A stretch of 64,000 bases of DNA from assembly GCA_013397935.1 (NCBI GenBank), contig VZRN01002231.1, forward strand, positions 1,693,618 through 1,757,617. The letters are read 5' to 3'. Positions 12,301-27,300 of the stretch are shown here, piece after piece. The notes under the pieces were generated by a model. The model made no database searches, was not told where the DNA came from, and worked only from the letters and a program-made list of their open reading frames with translations. Position numbers and translations under genes: made by a program. The first letter of the stretch is position 1. Each line of letters opens with the position of its first letter. This stretch comes from Dasyornis broadbenti (Eukaryota; Chordata; Aves; Passeriformes; Dasyornithidae).

Positions 12301-15300
12301 GTCTAATCTTGCCCAATACTCCACATTATACTTCAATGGAGCATACCTGATCTCCAGGGTGTCACTCAATAGCTATAGCTAAGTACTTATCCATGCAGAA
12401 AAGTTTAATTATTTAAACTGTGCAATTTTAAGTAGTTAAAATTTTGGCTGTTTTCTTTCCCTGCCCTGGCAGAACATTCTCATTATGGAATGCCTTCTTG
12501 TTTTAATTTTACGCACCCAGGTAGCGGAAGCCAAAAAGCTATTTTAGCCTTTTCCTCATCTGCTTGAACAACAGCAACAAATTAATGGATTGCCACCTGC
12601 AGCTAATTACTGCTGCTGTGACATCTGCTGCCCCTCTCCCAATAACAAGCAGAAAAAACCATGGTGATTTAAACTTAGATGGTGGCAGGCAAGAAGTTGG
12701 TCAGCAGCACATCCCTGTGACAAGGAAAGCTGAGCATGTCCTGGTCTATATTAGCAGAAGTGTAGCCAGCAGATGGAGGAAAGGGATTCATCCCCTCACT
12801 TCCACTTCTGTAGTTTTGTGAGCAGCTTTGGGCCTGCCAGCATGAGAGAGACCTTGACAGACTGGAAAGCATTTAAATGGGGTTTTAAAACTGGTCGTTC
12901 ATTTATTGTTTGTTCACCCAATTTTAAAATATGTAGGTAATAAAACCACACTTAAACTGTAAAATCTTGGTAGTATGGTCACAAAGCTGAAATAAAAGCT
13001 AATAACGCTGTGTACCTTTTTGCTCTTATTTTTTAGGATTTCTTCTTTTATTCACTAGTGTATGATCCTCAACAAAAGACCCTGCTTGCTGATAAAGGAG
13101 AGATTCGAGTTGGAAACAGATACCAGGCAGATATAACAGACTTACTAAAAGAGGGTAATTTCTGTAATTTATTTAAATTGTCAAGAGTTCACACTGAATG
13201 TGGCCACTTCTCTGTGTGAGACCTGCCTAGGTGGTTTCCACTGCCAGGCCATGTGTACAATGATGGCTGGATTTGTTGAGGCTGTTGCCCACTGAAGGCA
13301 ATTAGTTCTCTTTCAAACAGGTCTTTAAGTGGGCATTTGTCCAAATAATAAAAGTTGTTGAAATAAATTGAATTAATGGGCCCTCTTGGAGCTTGCATTC
13401 TTTTTATTAAGAGATTTCAGAATTTCCATGGGAAACACAATTTTCCATCACATCTATTAGGTGCTTTGTGTTTTTAATCAAGCTGCACTTCCCTATAAGA
13501 GTCCCTCCCAAATTACTGCCAGTTAAATGCTGTCTGCCCTCATCAATTTGTCCGTTATTGCTGGGTGCCTTTTCCCTGGAGCCCTCTCCCTATCCCAGTG
13601 TTGGCTGCCAGCCTAGACTTCTCACCTGCAGAACAGACAGGAGGGAGAATTTGCTGGCTGGAGTGTGTGTTGAGACCTCACCCTGCCCCCAGCATGTCAT
13701 GGAGCAGTGGGACCATGAGGACACTGGCCTGAGGAAGAGGGGGAAGTAGCAGGAACCAATAATAGTTATCAGATAGTTACTAACTTTAGATATGTCTCTG
13801 CACTACCCTACAGATCCAAAAGTGGGTGGAAAAACTGAAAGGGATGGGGAGTGTTGGCATCTAATTGTTCTTTCATGGATAGCCCTGTGTAATGCAGAGG
13901 GAAAGGTCTACTCATAAACTTCTCCCAAAGAGACTGAGGGTTGTGACCTGAGTTGGAAAGACTCTATCGATCCTGGATGGCCAAGATGTGGAAGCAATGA
14001 GATACTTCTGTCTTTGCTTAGAAGCTCTGCTGACGTTGTTGGTCTCATTGTTAGGACAGGCAAACAAATGGGTCAGGACTCTTGTTTAATTTGTATGTGA
14101 AACTGGTATTTATTCAACAGCTGGGCAAGTCTCCTAAGTGAGGATGAACTAATCTGAAAGGCATCCTGCTCCTTCAGTGGGCCAACATGGGGCTTCAGAG
14201 AAGGATAGTTGCCAAATGTTTTAAAGGAAGCAGAAGGAAGAAAAAGTCTCAGTAGGTCCTGTATTCTGGTTTGTATAGACTCAGGAAAATAGTCTGATGC
14301 CATGACTTCCCCCCTAGAAAGCAGCTGACATGGGTTGAACTATCTACTCTTTGCCTGCTCAGAGCAGCTGGGAGTGTGCTTGTTTTCCTGGAACTGCTGC
14401 AATATAAAGGAAGAAAAGAGATGAGCTGGAGAAAGAAACTGCCTAGTTTGGAGAAAGATGTACTCTGTTTCCCATGACATCCTTTGACACCAGTTTGTGA
14501 AAATCTGATTGCCCAATTTGGATGAGCTGTGTTGCTGTATCTGTCAAGCTAAAATTGTCACGTACAAATAAGTGAATGAAATTTTCACAGTGACCTGTCA
14601 GACAGAGTAACTGAGATGGGCTAGCAGTGATATTATTGTGAGATTAAAAATAATCTAGAAAGTACTTTTATTTTAAAAGAGCCATACTAAATATTTCTTT
14701 CTTTTTCAACCAGGTGAGGATGATGGAAGAGATCAGTCAAAACTTGAAACAAAAGTTTGGGAAGCCTTTAACCCACTAGTAGACAAGCAGATAGACCAGT
14801 TCCTGGTGGTAGCACGGTAAGAGCATTTGGAAGAAGTAAATGTTAGTAACTCTTCCAAACACTTTATGTTCTTTTTACTTTATTAGCATGAATGCTGGTT
14901 TTGGTTGCTGGATTCACTTGCTCCATTTTGAAATGAGAGACATTTTACATGCCTTGCTGGGAATAGCATGACTTTAGGAGCAGCTTGTCAGATTTACAAC
15001 TTAGTTTCATAAAACCAAAGCAAGTTGCATGTGAAAGTCATCCTGTAATTGGTGAGGTTTTTCAAATACTTGGGTCAGCATGCAGAAGACTTAGTGAATT
15101 AAATTCTTGGCAGTTCTTTGCTCTATCTATTTACTGCCTTTTTCAAGACCAGTGACATTTTAACATTCATTAATGGTTTGCTAAGAATTCTGGTAAGTGC
15201 TTGTGATGGAGTGAAGATACTTTCTAATACTTAGATTCCAAAAGGTAGGCACAACAAAGTAAAACCCTGCAAATCTGTACTGGTGGTGTTTTTATTTAAG

Positions 15301-18300
15301 CTCAAAGCAATCTTTGTTGATCAACTTTTCCTTTTTAAAAGATTCTTGAACTAATTCATTTCTATAAACAGAAGCCTGTATTGAATTTTAGGCTCTCATA
15401 GCAATTGGTGACTGAATAATTTGAGGGAAAAAATAAACAGGTAACACTCTCCAGATTCTGTGTGTTTTAGGTGGTGCCTTTATAGCTGAACCTTGGTTCT
15501 ATCTGCGTTTTTTTTTTTTTTAACCTTCTCCCTGTTGGGTTTTCATGTGGGTTGGTTTGTAGTGATTGTGGAACTGTTTGTGATGGGAGTTCCCACCTTG
15601 TGTGTAGGCTTCTGGTGGCAGAGCTGGTTTTAGTGGTGCTTTCTGGCAGTTCAGTGCTGCCCACTGGGTTTGCCGGTACAACTGCCGCAAGGTGCGGGCT
15701 GTAATGAGAATCACTGCAAAGATGAGTACAAGAATTGCTTCTGTTCAGAATCAGCAAAGCGTTCCCATTTATAATTAGTTCACACACACACACAAAAGTA
15801 TCAGTTCAGCTAAAGCTGGGCACGGGGGAGTTGTGAAGCAGGGATGGGGATAGTGACTGGGAGATTGGGAAGAGGGCGAAGTGTGAATCGCCACAGACAC
15901 TTGGATGGGGGAAATCGGTTTGGATTTTGGCCAAAATTAGATGTTTGATGACAACTACTGCTTAAACATTTACCTTTCCTGCTCCTGCACTGCTTGGCAC
16001 TAGTGTAATTCTCTGTACTCTAGCTAGTTTGGGGAAATGATCTGAATGGAGCGGGGAAAACCCAACTCACCTGTTTTTCATTGTAGTTGCTCAGAGGAGT
16101 TTGGCTCCAGCTCACTGTGCAGGACCACAAGTGTTTCACCCATGTGGTGTAGCAAGCAGGCAAGGGAGGAGGAATTTTGAGAACCGTTGTTTGCTACAAG
16201 TGTCTCCAACTAATTTCTTTATGAATAAAACAAAGAGCATGGGGATTGTGATCTGAGATGCAGAAATGAATGGATTTGTGAATTATTTGAGAACTGCTGT
16301 GGTTTTATGCAGGCTTTATGATATATATTATACAACGATAAGTTGTAAAATGAGTATTGTTTTTAACTTTAATTTTATTGAAACTTTTGGTAAAATGCTT
16401 GTGTTACTGCATTTTTCCTGCCTGGTCTTAGCATCTGTCTCTGTAAGTTTGGACAATGCAGCACTGCTCTTGCCATTGTAGAAGAGACTATTGTCATTCA
16501 TAAAGCTTGCTTGTGCTCTATTCCTTTGCAGCTCAAGTTTCTTGAAAGATAAGGGATAAGAGAATAGCTCAAAACTCCCCTGAGTGAGTCTTGAGTATTT
16601 CGCTGTTTCATGTCCCATGCCTAAGCATCTTCAGTCCTCTGAAGTAAATGTTCATAATAACAAACCACATTTGAAGAGAACAGTCTCTGGTTCAGAATGA
16701 GCACCAAATCATGTACTCTTGTAACAAGGAAATGGACCCTGCTCATCTCAGAAATTGTTGGCTGGGTGTTTATATTTATGCTGGGTTTGCATGCAAAGTT
16801 AATGCTGTGTTTGATTTCTTTCAGATCTGTTGGTACATTTGCCCGAGCCCTGGATTGCAGTAGTTCTGTCAGACAGCCAAGTTTGCACATGAGTGCTGCA
16901 GCAGCCTCCAGGGACATCACACTGGTAAGATTTTTTTTTTTTAGAGGGCCGTAAGTTTGTGAGAGATGCAAAACAGTCACCTCAGCATTAACAGTTGGCA
17001 AAGAGAGAGGGGCAGATGGATTGTAATTGTGGCTTGCTGTGAAGCAGACCCTGTCTTTGCAGAGGAATCCTTTAGTTACAGATGAAGTAACTTTTTCTGG
17101 CCTTGTGCCTCTTATGATCCATCATGGATAATACTATGAGAATTTTTTTTTTGCTTAGTTTTATTAAAATATTCTGATGACATGCATGACAGCCTATCAC
17201 TTGCATGGGCTCAGTAGCTGTCTTAAAAAGAATGCAAATTATTGTCTGCCTGTCTGTAGTGTTACAGTGCCAGAATGCCATTCCTCATCACTTCCCTAAC
17301 ACCACGCTGTACTGGCATCCTAGGGCAAGATTGACCAAGGATGTCTGGGGGAAGAACTTGTGGTCAGATAAGAAATGTCAGTTGGTGTTGGTCTCTGTGA
17401 TGACCTCCATTTTAGAGTACCTGAGGAGTAGTGATATTGTTAACCTTTTATAATCATAAATGTTGCTGAGTAGATAGAGGAAAAGGAAAGAACTTGAACT
17501 TTTATGCTACAGAAAGTTTAATGAAAATCTGAATAAAATTTATGAAGTCTCCAGAGAACTTTTATCAAAGCCTCACCTCGTAACTGCAGTAATGTAAACT
17601 TATATGTAGAAAAAATTCTAGTCTAGAATGGTGTAGGTTAATTATGCACGTGCACAACACTGGTATGATGAAAAGCAAACAACATCCTGATTAAAACTGC
17701 AGAAATGGGGAAATAAAGCCAAGGTTTCATTTACTAATAGCAATTCCTCCCTTGCAATGTGTTCTCAGCCCTTGTAAATCACAAGTTGCAGACAGCCATG
17801 GCTTGGCTTTCTGAGGAGTAATTGCCCCTGAGAGTCATTCTTTTTTTCCTACTCAGTTGTGATATGTTACTTAACTTGAATATTTTTTGAGGTTTCTGCC
17901 CTTTGGGGGAAACTGTATGCATGTGTTGCTGTTCCTGTTTTTCATTTATGAAATTTTTGTGGATTATTTGACAAAGAAAGTGCGTGTTTAAGTCTATGAA
18001 GAAACACCCTTAGACATCTATCTCCATGCCCCATCTGTGGATGGTAGCTCAGTCCTGGGAGGAGTGGATCTATCCTGTACATTTTCATACCAGTAGTGCT
18101 GCAGTGGTGGTGCTGGTGAGGAGCTGATAGGAATTATTGGTACACAAGGGCTTGTGTTCCACAAACCTCTCTATTAGTGAATGTTAGGTTTGTACACTGG
18201 CAAGTACAGTCCGTGTGAGGTTGGGACAAGTTTTTACTGATTGTGTGTTAGGTATAGAATACTGCTGTTTCAAATCTTAGTGCAGAATTTGTCACTGCTG

Positions 18301-21300
18301 TTTCACTGTGAAACATTTTTCCCCCCAGATACTTGTCCTTAGATTTCTCTCTCTCCTTTGCAACCCTGTAGTTCCATGCTATGGACACTTTGCACAAAAA
18401 TGTCTATGACATTTCCAAGGCAATCTCCGCGCTTGTGCCACAAGGTGGGCCGGTCCTGTGCAGAGATGAGATGGAGGAGTGGTCTGCTTCAGAGGCAAAC
18501 CTCTTTGAGGAAGCACTAGAAAAATATGGAAAAGATTTCACTGACATTCAGCAAGATTTTGTAAGTATATAAAATAAGGGGGCCCCCATGGCAAACGGCT
18601 CTGATCAGTGACAGAGCTGGTTTGCAGCTTGTCTACACTGTGTTTTTCATCATGTTGAGCAAGGGGGCTTTGAACTGGAGCGTGTGTCTTGCTGTGAAGT
18701 GGGGAAAGGCAGACCTCATACTGGTCACAGCCTGGTGTACAGTCAGAATTTCAAATAACAGATGATCGCTTTTCCTTTAAAAATGTTTATTTAGAATCAT
18801 CTGTTCCACTACAGCCGAGGGAGGATGTAGGAAAGTGTTGTGACAGCCGAGCTTCTCTAGATTAATTTGAGTTTGAAGGAGAATAAGTATTGGGCCTTCT
18901 GAAACATGAAAATGTAGTCACCTTTACAGTGTGGGTTCAAAAAGGGCCTTTTGAAAGTTTTCAAAAGGAATTGTGTGCATTTAAGGGAAGCGTCCTGTAG
19001 TTTGGCCAAAGCTCCACCCTAGGTGCTCAGCCTGCAGATTGAATGGAGCACTGTAAGGAGAGCCAAGTTTCGCTGTGTTGCTGTTCAAGTTCTCTGGAAC
19101 AAAACAAGTAGTTTCAGTGTTGTTTGTCCTATGCTCTAATCTTTTAGAGGGACTTGGAAACAGCAGCACTCTCTATGGTCCTGCTGTAATCCTTGTGCTT
19201 CTCACGCAGAGAACAGAGCTGGCAGGACACAATTCTGTTAGTAGTTTGTTTTGGTTTGGTGGTTTTGTTTTTTTCTTTAGTGGGCCAGCTCCATTGAAAC
19301 CAAGCATATCAGAACTGTGATACTGTAGTTGTGACTCTTGCTTGAGTCTCTGCTGCTTAAGCAGAGTGTGAGCCTGTGGGCTCCCTTCCAACTTGTGCCT
19401 TCTTGAATGGTTTACCAATTCAGCATGAAGATTTATCTGTAATCTGTTCCACTTTTACACTGAAAGCTCAACTTTTTTGAAAGGGCATTTAATTTAATAT
19501 GGGTCCCATGTGCATCAAATTCCCTTTGTAAATTCATTCTGACTGGTTCTTTGAGGAGGGTTAGTAGTTGCAAGATTGCTGCAAACTGCCAGTCAAAAGA
19601 ATCTCTGTGAATTTCAGTGAGGCTGTGTGCAAGCTCCTTTCGATAAATGCTATTTTTCCTTTGTCCCTAGCTCCCGTGGAAGTCCTTAACAAGCATTATA
19701 GAATATTACTATATGTGGAAAACTACAGACAGATACGTTCAGCAGGTAAGAGAGTCAGAATCATCTCTTTTATTCTAACAGAAGTTGGGTTTTTTTGCCT
19801 GTGAAACCAAGCTTTGTTTCTCTATTCTCCCTCTTGGGGTTCAGCCTTTCCAATAGGTGGGTTCTGTTATGATCAGAACAATGTCTCATCAGTAAACTCA
19901 TCAGCCCTTCTGTAGATAAAAACAACACTGGCAAGAGTACATTCTTTTCATGTTTGCTGCTACTCTGTTTGCTTGGAGCTTTCTAATGTCTGGTTTGGAA
20001 TTCAGCAGAGGAAGGAAGGCAGTGCAGTTATTTTCTGACTGTGGAGTTCAAGGTCAGCATTAACTTCAGTGTCTTTTTTGGGGGAGGCAGTTGCTGTGCA
20101 AGGGACCCCCACACTGATTCCCCACTACTGCCTGCCCATGACTTGCATGGCAGATGCACGAGGCTTCCTCATGTAAGCTCTGTGGGTTAAGTGTTTACCT
20201 GGGAAGTATCACTGGCTCCAATTCCGAGACTTGTTATGCTTGAGAATCAGCTTTGAGTAGTGTTTACAGTCATTTTTATCTCTGCTTGTTTAAATATGAA
20301 GGCTGGTTGGTCCCTGAAATAAAGCAAGCACAATGCAAGCAGCATGCAAAGTCTTGCAGAGTATCAGTTGCTGAAAACTACTTAAAATATTTAACAGGAA
20401 AACTGAGTAAAAGGGAGAAATTAAGAATGAATTTTTCATCATAATTATCAGTCCTAAGCTGAGACATCTATTTGAAGTATTAGAAAAAGTGGAATTGTGA
20501 AAATGTCCTGCCTTAACTTGTTTCCTTGGAAACTCAGCCTGGCTTAAGGACTAGATGCCTGAGGCAGTGACCAATGTTAGGCATGTGCTGTAATGTGATT
20601 TTTACCATTTTCTTTCTGGCCAGGACACTGTTGAAATTACAGAGGTACCCCCAGGACAAATGAGGACTCTCTTTTGCCTCAATTATGTTTTGCTTTTAAT
20701 AAAAATATTAATGGCATCCATTATTCCACTCTTTCCACTGAAACTTTTCCTTCTAGGAAGGAAATGGGTGATAGGAATGTGGGACGGTGATGGAAGCTGG
20801 CATGGTGGGGAAGAATAGTGCTCATGAGCTTTCCTTCCCCGTTGCTTTCTCCATTTTCCTAAAGTTTGTTTTTACATAGGCAGAACTGCAGAGGAGATAG
20901 TTATGTGAAGGCTTTGATTATTTGTTCTTGCAGCAATTGAAAAACACAGCAAACCTACAGTTTCTTGTACTGTTTTGTTCTATTGTTGTGCACTGGGTAT
21001 TCTCTCATGGTTATGCTGTACCTTACATGTGCTGCCCAGGAGTTTACAAGGGAAGTGGGATTTGGGGAAAACTTCCAATTAGAGATGTTGCGCTTAGGAG
21101 ACAGTATAAGCTGAACAGGTAGAAGTTGCAGTGCAGAGATATCACATCAGTTAGGTCTGAACTGAGCTGAAGACCTCATCTCAAATCCCCACTTGTACAA
21201 GCAAATAATACCATGAAACATTTATAAAAAGCTTGTGAGAGCTATCTATGTAACCACAAAGAGAAAGCATAGGAAGCTGTAGTTGAAATAATGGTGTATT

Positions 21301-24300
21301 AGATTTATATTTTACTTGATGAGTGCAAAGTCTTTGGCAAAGTACATCTGTTGCCACTTTTTCCATCTGTTTCTTCATAGTATGTGTTCTATGCTGGCTC
21401 TTCCCTTGGCTAATACCACAAAATGGTTCTGAGGCTGACAACATTTTTGTACATAAGATATTGAAAGTATCCCAAGTAAGGATATGCACAGTGTGTATCC
21501 CAAGATGATTAAATGATATTCCAAGTCTGTATGTTGTAGTGTTTTATAAAGTATTAATAGCTTGTTTATTCTTCTAAAATCTTTGGCTGAATGAACATTA
21601 AAAGTACACTTAAATTGTCTGTTTCTGTGAGTTACAATATGAAGATTTTTATCACCAACCAATTGCCTGCTCGGATGAAGAAGCAACAGTTAGTTGGAAG
21701 CTGTTTACATCCTTCTGTATTTCTCTTGACATTTTCTTGGCATGAGAAAACACTGCCGTAATCCTGAATCAGAATCTGTTTCTTGCCATTGAAGAAGGGA
21801 CATTCCGAGTTGCCGTCAACAGAAGGCTCGTTCTGAGAAATGAGTAATAACTTGTGCTTGGTGTACCTAAGATCAAAAGGCTTAGTGCAGCACCTTCTTG
21901 TCTTGTGAGTAGGACACTGAGATGGAGACATGTGCAAATTGACTTCTTTTGGAGCATGCACTTGGATCTCTTATCCAGTAATTTTTATTTGACTTTAGCT
22001 GTACCATGCTTTTGAAGATTACCAGCATAAATAGAAGTTCAATTGTCTGAAGAAGGACTGACCCTCCAAGAACAGAACTGCTGGAAGGAATAGTTTTACT
22101 GCAATGTCACCACAGAATTGGTGGTTTCATGTAGGCTTCTGAATGGCTGTCCACAGTTATCCCAAGAGCTGTCCTGTCAATAATACCTTTTCAGAGTTGT
22201 CATGAAGGAAAATGAGGGCGATGCATTCCAAATTTAGTATACTGGGTGTCCTTTGAATTCATTCTTTTCTTGGGGCAGATTTCCTGTGTCAGTACACAAG
22301 AGCATGTAGTTCTGCTTCAGAAAGGTTTGAAATGGCTTTGACCGATTAGCTGCTGTTTGTTGGCTTCCCATAGTGATTTGAGAGCTCTGAGAATTGATGT
22401 GTTTGGCTATGCCTACGTTTTCATTTGGTGTAGAGGTTGAGTTCTTACTTAGTTGTGAATTCCAGGGTGATTTTTTTTAAAGACTAAATGTTTCTACTGT
22501 TGTGCATATCATGATGGGAAGGCCTTAAAACTTAAAAACATTAAATTTTCCGAAGGTTGAGACAAGCTCAGGACATGGCAGTGGCAGATGACTACTTGAA
22601 TTAGTCACATTTTTTCTGAGAGTTAAAGGCTTTAATTTACTTTTTCTGGTTTTATTTCTGTCTGAGGAACAGGTAATTTCAAGGGGAAGATCAAATACTA
22701 TGAATTTTTACTGTTCTATTTCTTATGTGGAAGTGCCATTAGAAAAATATAGGAGGAACAGACAGCAAAAATTGGTTTTTAAGGTCTGCATGGTGAGAAC
22801 ATGCTGGGGAAAGTGGAAGTACCCTTATATTTGACTCCATGAGGTAGGGATCTCTGGGTGAGTCTTGATGCAGATAGAAAACATCTTTCTGAAGGGAAGC
22901 AAGCCTGCTTTGTACCTAGCCCAGAGCTGTGAGTGATGTCTTAATGTACCAGCCTCCATGAAGTCCTGTGTGCTGAAGTATAGAAATAACATCAATGGAA
23001 GGTTTTCCCACATCTGTGGGATGTTTTATCCCCAAACACCTCCTGTTAAACTTACAGTAATATAGAACTCAGTCACTTTCTTGCCAGAACTGCCAGAGAC
23101 CATAGGTACAAGCCATCCATTCTGAGATGTGTTGCTGGAGCACAAGCACCTGGGAGTATTTCTCCCAAATGCATCACAGACTAATTCCCTCTCTTGTCCC
23201 ACCTCCTTGACCTCCGCTGTACGTTCAGCACTTGTGTGTTCAGAGGTTTGAAAAATAATAAACAGTGTGAAAGTTCTCTTCTGAATCCAGAAGGTGTAAT
23301 TTATATTCCCTGTCCTAAACTAATAAAGGCTTAATATTTGAGGATGTTTGAGGCATCCCTGTGCTGCCCACCAACCCAACTCTTGTGTTGTGGATGTTGT
23401 AATATCCATAATGTTCCTGGATTTCGTCTGTTACTTCCTCTTGATAAATGTTCACACTCTAGAAAATGACCACAAACATTTGCTCTGATACGTCACCTAT
23501 TATAAAACTCTTTCACGCTCAGTGGATAGGATGTCAGATCTGGGAGAGGATATATAAAGGACAGATGTTTGCACCAACTTGAGTGTACAGTGCTTAGTAC
23601 TTTAATCCCTTGGTCCCAGTGGGATAGACAAGTTGATAGTATCTTCCTTTTATAGATGGGGAAAATATGATGAGGTAAATAAGAGGATATACTTAAGATC
23701 TGTGTATATAAACAACTCAGAGAAAAGGATTTTTTTTAGGCCAAACTACTAGAATAAGTTACAAATGTTCTGGGTTTTTCTTGGGGGTGAGGATATTCAT
23801 AACTACATCAGACAGCATTAAGAATTTATAGCATAAATATGCTTCAGGCACAGATCAAATAATATCTGGCAAAGGACCTAGCAAAGCACTCTCTCAGGGA
23901 TGGGATTATTTTGAAATTGTGCATTACTATGTTTCAGACACCTTTCTTTTGTACCTTCTAGAATTAGTCACTGTCAGGAAATAGACCATATATGATGAGT
24001 TTCCTATCGATTGCCCACAGCCTCAGGTACTTAGTGTAAAGCCTCTTCTTAGCCAGGACATTGTGGTGCCTTCTGGAAACCCTCCGTTTTCCTGGTATGC
24101 TGTTTGTACTGTGTGCCATTTGTCGTGTGCTGTGCTGGTCCCCAGGCAGCTCTAGGAGAGGAGGGTGTGGCGAGCTCCGAGTGACTTATGGCAGTTGTTA
24201 GCTCAGGGCTTGCACCATGGTCATCAGTCACAAAGAAAATCTGTGGGGTGAGGTGACATTGATCACTTGTTTACTAAAACCTTTAGTCTTTAAATAAAAA

Positions 24301-27300
24301 TTTTACCTGTTTACTAAAATACTGCTTAATACCCTGAATTATCCACATTCCCAAGGCAAATGACTTTATGTTGTGCACAGTAGAATGTTTCAGTTGTTGA
24401 TAATGCTTTGTGCTTGGGTGAAGCTCTAGCATTCATACATTTCCAGAACTGTCATAACATCATGAACTGTCATAACATAGTCCCCTGGGGAGATGTTGTC
24501 AAGAAAACTGCAACTTTTTCCTCTCACAATCTAGAATTTTTAAAAAAAAATGCAACAGTTCTCTACCAGTGTAAGTTTGCTGAATTTCCTGTCTCAAAGA
24601 AATTGCATTCTTGTACTGGTCATCAAGCAGTATTTTAAGATGTTTGTCAGTATCTGGTGTTGAATTTCCATGTATTTCCTGGGGAGACTATGAGCACTAT
24701 GGCTCTTCATCTGCTGATATAAGTGCCTGTGGCAGTCTCTGCCTGGAGCATGAAGTCCTCTTTTTCAGCTGAGGCTGTGTATGGAACAGGCTCCAGTTCC
24801 TGAGCAGGAAGACACCTGATCATGCATTTTGTTAAAGGATGATTTCTTTGTGTAGTTTCTCTCCGGAAGGTAGAGGAGGATTTGTTATGCTGTATGGAGA
24901 ACTATTGTTACAGCGTTTCTTGAGGCCCCTCTAAGTGCTTTTGTTTCATACTTAAAGATGCTCAGGTAGGGTGGAAAACATTCAATTTGAACTTGTTTGT
25001 GTTCAGAAGGAGAACTTCTTCAGTTCCATATCCAACTGCTGGCAAAATGTGTATTAGTGATTCGCACACATCTGTAGGATTGATAAGGATTGTCTCCACA
25101 GGGTGTTCGCATGGGTTTTCTTAAGGCCAGTTTTCATGCAGCAGTTCTTGTCCTAAGTAAGATTTAACAGAAGCAATCTGGGAAACTGGCCCACTCCAGC
25201 AGAAAGGAGTCAGCCAGGAGTGCAGCTCTCTGGAGGTGTACCTATAGTCCCAGAATAACTTTCTGAGGCTCTGTTCTCTCATTCCTTGCACTCTTGTCTG
25301 ACTTCATTCTTTGATTTCTAAGATAAGTTGACTATTATTTGCAAGAAAAGGGAAGAGGGGAATTCTTTAGGAGTCTCGAGACCTTTGGTGAGGAACTGTC
25401 AGACTGTCATATGGAAAATTGTTGTTTAAAACTGTCCTGATAAAAGCTTTATGTTTACAAGAAACATTTACTGTGTTGTTTCTATGTCCGTGGTATCTCT
25501 GTAAAAACAATTTTTGTTTGTCCAGCTCCTCAATGACACACTCTTCAATTTTATTATGTTTTCTGGTGCTTCCTGCTTCTGTGAAGATACTGACTTTAGC
25601 TTTACAATTATTTTCCTAGACTGTGCTTTGAGGCTGTTACATAGAAAATGTTGAGCTAACCTGTTTGTCTGGAATATCCCCATGGTACTGGTTTGTCTGG
25701 AAACATTGTCATGGCTTTGTGCAGACAGCTGTTACCAGCTTTGAGCAGAGGGTTGAACTAGAGACCTCCGGAGGTTCACCCTAGATTTATTTTGCAAATG
25801 TAATAAAGAGAAAACTTGAATCTCAGAGTCTCTCTTGTACTGTTTAAGTGGTGAAGGTTTGAGTTATAAAAGGAGTTCTTGACTGTTACAATGTTTAAAG
25901 AAAAATCTCCCATGTCACTCAGCCTTCAGAAGTTTAGGGGTGTCAACGCAGAAGTATTGAAGCTTTGAGCTGGTGCAGCTGTTGAGGAACTGTGATGGAG
26001 ATGTTGTGTTGCTATACCTGTTATTGTCCAGTTGGTGAATGTTATCATGGAGAATCAACGCTGATATGACAGATCATCTTCTGCAGGGGAAATGAAAACT
26101 TTAAAGAAAGGAATTTGCATTGAAGTGAATGGGAAGGAAAAGTTTGTTCTCATTATTAGTAGCTTGGCATCTCTCTGACTTTTTTGAAGAGCTCTCTACA
26201 TAGTAATTTGATGCCCACAATTGTCTTCGGTGGATATTTTCTTGTTGGAAGAAGATTTAGTGGTAGCTGCTCAATAAATAACTGCTGAAGTCGTTATAGG
26301 TTAACTACTTGTCTCGGGCAAGATGGCTCTTATTTTCTTTTTATTCTAACTGTTTTCTATTTTTCTGTTTAAAGAAACGATTGAAAGCAGCAGAAGCAGA
26401 AAGCAAGCTAAAACAAGTGTATATACCCAACTAGTAAGTATCTCGTTTTGTTTTCTATCTCATTGTAGAGGGACTGGTGTAGCAGTTTCCATGGCCTACT
26501 AATGTTATTATTTCCTGGTTAGGATGTTGTGCTGTCATGTTGCTCATTTCCCTCATCCTGTATAATGTTCCCATCCTAAAGCAACTGTGACTTAATCTTC
26601 TAATTTTCATTTTTGTATGGACTGGGAGTTGGGGGCTTGCTGGCAGGTCAGCATGGTTGTGAACAAAAGGGTAGGTAATTAATTGCCCAGTAACCTGTCT
26701 GGTTTTCTTAATTTTCTCGGTAGTGGATCACCAATGCATGTTTGTTTCCAAACAAATGTGTATATCATTATATATTAAATATAATGTATAATTATTTATA
26801 TGTGACCATATATTTTAAAACAAAATTCTTAGTAAAATACGTCTTCTACTGCATTTCCTCTGCATAGCCCAGTCAATAATTGTTATAATGCAGAACTTCT
26901 AGATTACCCTTTCTTTTCACTTTTCAACTTTCACTCCCAGATATGTTCCCCTGTGTATTATCCTTAGTAACTACTTTGCTCTTTTGTGCTATCTCCTTTT
27001 AAATATTTATGGACTTCTACCATCTGTTCTGTTATTTTAGAACTAATTTTATATATTTAGCTTGCAAGACAGCCTTTATTTCTTCTGAAAATAGAGGATC
27101 CATGATTTCTTTTTTGGTTTGAAATACATCAATACCTCTCAGGTGAATTTACTGAAAATGAGGTGTAATATTCAGAGTGAAGCCGAATAGATTTCTTGTC
27201 ACACAATTTTTCAACAATATTGCTTTTTGTGGATGGTGTTACTCTGCAGGGGGACACTGGACATCAAATTAAACATGAATTCACAATGTGATAAGCTCGT

